From Planctomycetales bacterium (lineage in GTDB: Bacteria > Planctomycetota > Planctomycetia > Planctomycetales > Planctomycetaceae), in the NCBI GenBank assembly GCA_028285345.1, contig JANQPT010000040.1, forward strand, positions 110,700-174,699: DNA of 64,000 nucleotides, read 5' to 3'. This document shows positions 61,932-64,000 of this stretch, piece by piece. The notes below the pieces were generated by a model. It was not told where the DNA came from. It ran no database searches and worked only from the letters and a program-made list of their open reading frames with translations. The position numbers and the translations under genes are program-made. Each line of letters starts with the position of its first letter. Within the stretch, counting starts at the first letter, position 1.

Positions 61932-63146
61932 CTAACTGCTATTGCGCCATGTCCGTCGGTGCAACGTCCCTCTCCCCGAGTGGAGTCCCGGCCACGTTTC
62001 GCGCCGGCATTGGCATGTGTCGAGCTCGGTCAGTTCGCCCGCCAAGTACGACAACTGGTCCGCCGACGTCCATTCCTCGATGAAGTCCGCAGGCGGTTCG
62101 AATCCCAGGAGTTTCTGAATTCCGCGCATCAGCAACAACAGAATCACAAAAGCGACGAACATCACCCCCGCCAAAACCGGCAGGTAGGCGCCCAGCCCAA
62201 AAATCTGCTGTGTCCGCGACCAAATCGGCTCCCAGCCAAAGAGCACGATCACCGCACCAAGGCTGAGATAGGGCCCAAAGGGAATCTCACGATTTCGCAG
62301 CAAGATCCAGGAGATGACCACGACCACCAGCGCACAGATCGGCGCCAAGAAAAAGATCATCACGGTCGCCTGCCAGCCGAGAAAACTGCCGATCATTGCC
62401 AGCAAGATCACATCGCCGAATCCCATCGCCTCTCTGCCAAGCACCAAACGGCCGACGATGCGCACGACCCAGACGATCCCCCCGCCGACAATAACGCCCA
62501 CAATGCTAACCGCCAATCGGTGCAGCCGGGGCCAGTCGTCGATCCAGAGGGGCGTGTTTCGCAGGGAGTCCGCGCCGTTCCATGTTCCCGGGGCGAATTC
62601 ACCCCACAAGCCGGGAAACGGGTCTTGGTGCCAGATCGGTGTCAGTGCGGCGATTGGGAGCAGAAAACTCCCCAGCACTCCGACGGCCATCGCGGGCAGC
62701 GTCGAACCGTCGGGGATGATTTTCAAGTCCAGATCAATGAACGTGGCGACGATCAAACTGCAAACCAGCACTGCGTGATAAGAGAAACAGATCCAACGCC
62801 CACCCGCGGGCGGAATGGGTTCCAGAGAATAGAGCGCAGTGAGTAGTCCCGCCGTCACAAGCTCGACGAATCCGAACCGTGCCGGCAATCTCCGCCGACA
62901 TGCCGGACAGCGGCCGCATCCCGGCAGCGAACTGAGGATCGGCAGGAACTGCCACCAAGGTCGCGACGATCCGCATCCATCGCACGCCGCAGGGCGGTCG
63001 AATACCAGCCGGAGTTGGCCGAAGAGATCGTCACCGTCGCTACGCGGAAATCGTTCAATGCAGAGATTCAAAAACCGTCCGACGAACAGTCCGCCCACAA
63101 ACACGGCGGCAGGTTGCCAATCCAGTGAAGAAAACAATGCAGTCAC
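61932..63146 (-). CDS. Prepilin peptidase (A24, PilD/GspO-like)
   Basis: 404 residues from a GTG. Eight or so membrane segments. Cytoplasmic Cys motifs: CDGCG (C55, C58) and CGRCPACRRR (C77, C80, C83). The two catalytic Asp motifs are FIDLDLKIIPD near 138-146 and GFGDVILLAM near 243. It is longer than the usual 250-290 residues, with inserted loops between membrane segments and a 50-residue tail. It cuts type IV prepilin signals and methylates the new N-terminus; the DUF1559 pseudopilin in this window has the right signal. The start is one base after the aroK stop, so they are co-transcribed. Confidence 0.93.
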   Translation of the reverse strand: MTALFSSLDWQPAAVFVGGLFVGRFLNLCIERFPRSDGDDLFGQLRLVFDRPAACDGCGSSRPWWQFLPILSSLPGCGRCPACRRRLPARFGFVELVTAGLLTALYSLEPIPPAGGRWICFSYHAVLVCSLIVATFIDLDLKIIPDGSTLPAMAVGVLGSFLLPIAALTPIWHQDPFPGLWGEFAPGTWNGADSLRNTPLWIDDWPRLHRLAVSIVGVIVGGGIVWVVRIVGRLVLGREAMGFGDVILLAMIGSFLGWQATVMIFFLAPICALVVVVISWILLRNREIPFGPYLSLGAVIVLFGWEPIWSRTQQIFGLGAYLPVLAGVMFVAFVILLLLMRGIQKLLGFEPPADFIEEWTSADQLSYLAGELTELDTCQCRRETWPGLHSGRGTLHRRTWRNSS

Positions 63147-63147
63147 G

Positions 63148-63681
63148 TTATTGATCCGTCAACACACGTGGAGGAAGCGCTTCGTACACGGCGTCCGCCA
63201 CAGCCTGAGGGGAAAGTCCTGTGGTGTCAATCACGATCGAGGCGGTTTCCCGGTAAAGCGGCTCGCGGGACTTGAGCACGTCGGCAATCTCCGCCGTTGC
63301 CGAGCGCCCCGTCAGCGACGGGCGGCGAGCGGCGCTCGTTTCGTCGGCCGCGATTCGCCGGCTGAGTTCCTCAATCGGTGCAGACAGCCAAACCACCGGG
63401 CCGGCATCACGCATGGCTTTCCTGGTTTCGCTTGCCAAAATCGCGCCTCCGCCGGCTGCAAGGATCAAATCCGTCCGCGCGAGCAACTCCGCAATAACCG
63501 TCTGCTCTAATTTGCGGAACTCCGCCTCACCGCCGCGGTCGAAAATCTCTCGAATTGAGCAACCTGCACGTCGTTCAATCTCGTCGTCAGTATCGACAGA
63601 CGGCCTGTTCAGCCGGTCCGCCAGCAGCGACGCCACCGTCGATTTGCCACAGCCTCGATAGCCGATAAAGGTAATGATCAT
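63148..63681 (-). CDS. aroK: Shikimate kinase
   Basis: 177 residues from the ATG at 63681. The open frame extends to 63765 without coding look. It phosphorylates shikimate at the 3-OH with ATP, step five of the chorismate pathway; chorismate feeds tryptophan, linking it loosely to trpBA. Walker A GYRGCGKST is at 7-15, the shikimate-binding VDTDDEIERRAG follows, then REIFDRGGEAEFRKLE and the GGG loop LAAGGGAIL. All catalytic residues are present. It leads the prepilin peptidase gene with a 1-bp gap. Confidence 0.96.
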   Translation of the reverse strand: MIITFIGYRGCGKSTVASLLADRLNRPSVDTDDEIERRAGCSIREIFDRGGEAEFRKLEQTVIAELLARTDLILAAGGGAILASETRKAMRDAGPVVWLSAPIEELSRRIAADETSAARRPSLTGRSATAEIADVLKSREPLYRETASIVIDTTGLSPQAVADAVYEALPPRVLTDQ

Positions 63682-63859
63682 AAGAACGTCGACGTTGCCG
63701 CAGAGCTGGAACCGGGTCCAAAGCGAGTGCCCTGTCATAGGTAAAGAGTGTTGTGGTACTGGCACTGCCGTGCTGTAGAGTCGTTAAGGTCCTCACTAGG
63801 CACTGGCAAGGCCAGTCGCTCGCCATGTTAGAATTACGCCGCGCGAAAATACTACAAGT

Positions 63860-63937
63860 AGTTTCAAAACCCTCTGACGCGTCGCGCCGACAATTGTATG
63901 CAAGTATCTCAAACAGGCGCAACCGGGTTTTGAAACT
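63860..63937. repeat. 78-bp element with 13-bp perfect inverted ends
   Basis: AGTTTCAAAACCC (63860-63872) and GGGTTTTGAAACT (63925-63937) are perfect inverted repeats around 52 bp. The piece lies in the non-coding 320 bp upstream of aroK, close to the window end. It may be a MITE-like or REP-like element, or a promoter-side regulatory palindrome. A small frame over it is not called as a gene. Confidence 0.7.
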
Positions 63938-63976
63938 GGTTTGCCTTGTTGAAAACTAATTTACGACGATAACCAA

Positions 63977-64000
63977 CCGGCTAACGCCGCAGGGCGTAAG
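63977..64000. repeat. REP-like palindromic piece at the window end
   Basis: GGCTAACGCC-GCA-GGGCGTAAG is an imperfect hairpin cut by the window end. A related GGCGTTAGCCG occurs at about 8442, so it is probably a dispersed short repeat. Confidence 0.4.

Noticed and set aside
61686..62846. 386-codon plus-strand frame
   Set aside because: Antisense to the prepilin peptidase, whose Asp and Cys motifs are intact; the frame is Arg-, Pro- and His-rich, as expected of a shadow.

Overview
The window is a chromosome segment of a Planctomycete, probably Planctomycetaceae or a close relative. The evidence is the set of family hallmarks: a DUF1559 pseudopilin, a Tat-exported DUF1501 protein, a DUF1549/DUF1553 protein, a LEPR-XLL-type surface protein with cadherin-like and LamG domains, large M56 sensor proteins with planctomycete-style C-terminal fusions, an HTTM protein, and two secretin-N/STN proteins. 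G+C is moderately high, with AT-richer islands at the LRR gene (301-1350) and at 28363-28845. All assignments come from reading the sequence; no database search was run.

Layout. 1-102 is the tail of a PD40/TolB-like propeller. 301-3146 is a small accessory cluster: an LRR protein, a Cys-rich zinc-ribbon-like protein, a hypothetical and a TGA-interrupted gene. It is followed by tRNA-Lys(CTT) at 3349. 3571-9701 holds a small hypothetical, a secreted sialidase-like protein, a large secreted protein ending in a CGPC thioredoxin domain, and a CDF transporter. 9918-12178 is trpB-trpA, split by a 108-bp REPIN-like element whose flanking 17-bp direct repeats duplicate the trpA ribosome site and start. 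12241-21039 contains two convergent BlaI-M56 regulator/sensor operons, each with an ATGA overlap and its own candidate operators; a relic of a second trpA lies between them. 21184-23274 is a DUF1559 pseudopilin and a TetR regulator. 23891-30305 holds an EEP phosphatase/nuclease, an HExxH protein, an ABC exporter pair, a hypothetical, a frameshifted GNAT gene and a methyltransferase. 30674-34045 is the surface protein.

34256-44128 holds a hemolysin-III protein, an NCS2-like permease, two small conserved proteins, an S41-like protein that has lost its catalytic Ser and Lys, a propeller/di-haem c-type protein, a free-standing TPP-binding subunit and a tandem metallo-beta-lactamase protein. 44170-56596 holds DUF1501, a GT-C-like membrane protein, a secretin-N protein, HTTM, DUF1549/1553, a two-repeat secreted protein and a small membrane protein. 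57349-61361 is a VWA/STN gene and a downstream TPR/YfaP-like reading frame joined in the -1 frame at an A9 tract, with no ordinary start for the second part. 61444-63681 holds a universal stress protein, a prepilin peptidase and aroK. The end of the window carries an inverted-repeat element.

Together the genes mix housekeeping (trpAB, aroK, tRNA) with cell-envelope and export functions. The prepilin peptidase (61932-63146) could process the DUF1559 pseudopilin, and the two STN proteins may belong to the same envelope biology. The most unusual points are the split VWA gene at the A9 tract, the REPIN-like insertion at the trpA start, the trpA relic between the twin BlaI-M56 operons, and the S41-like pseudo-protease beside a di-haem protein.
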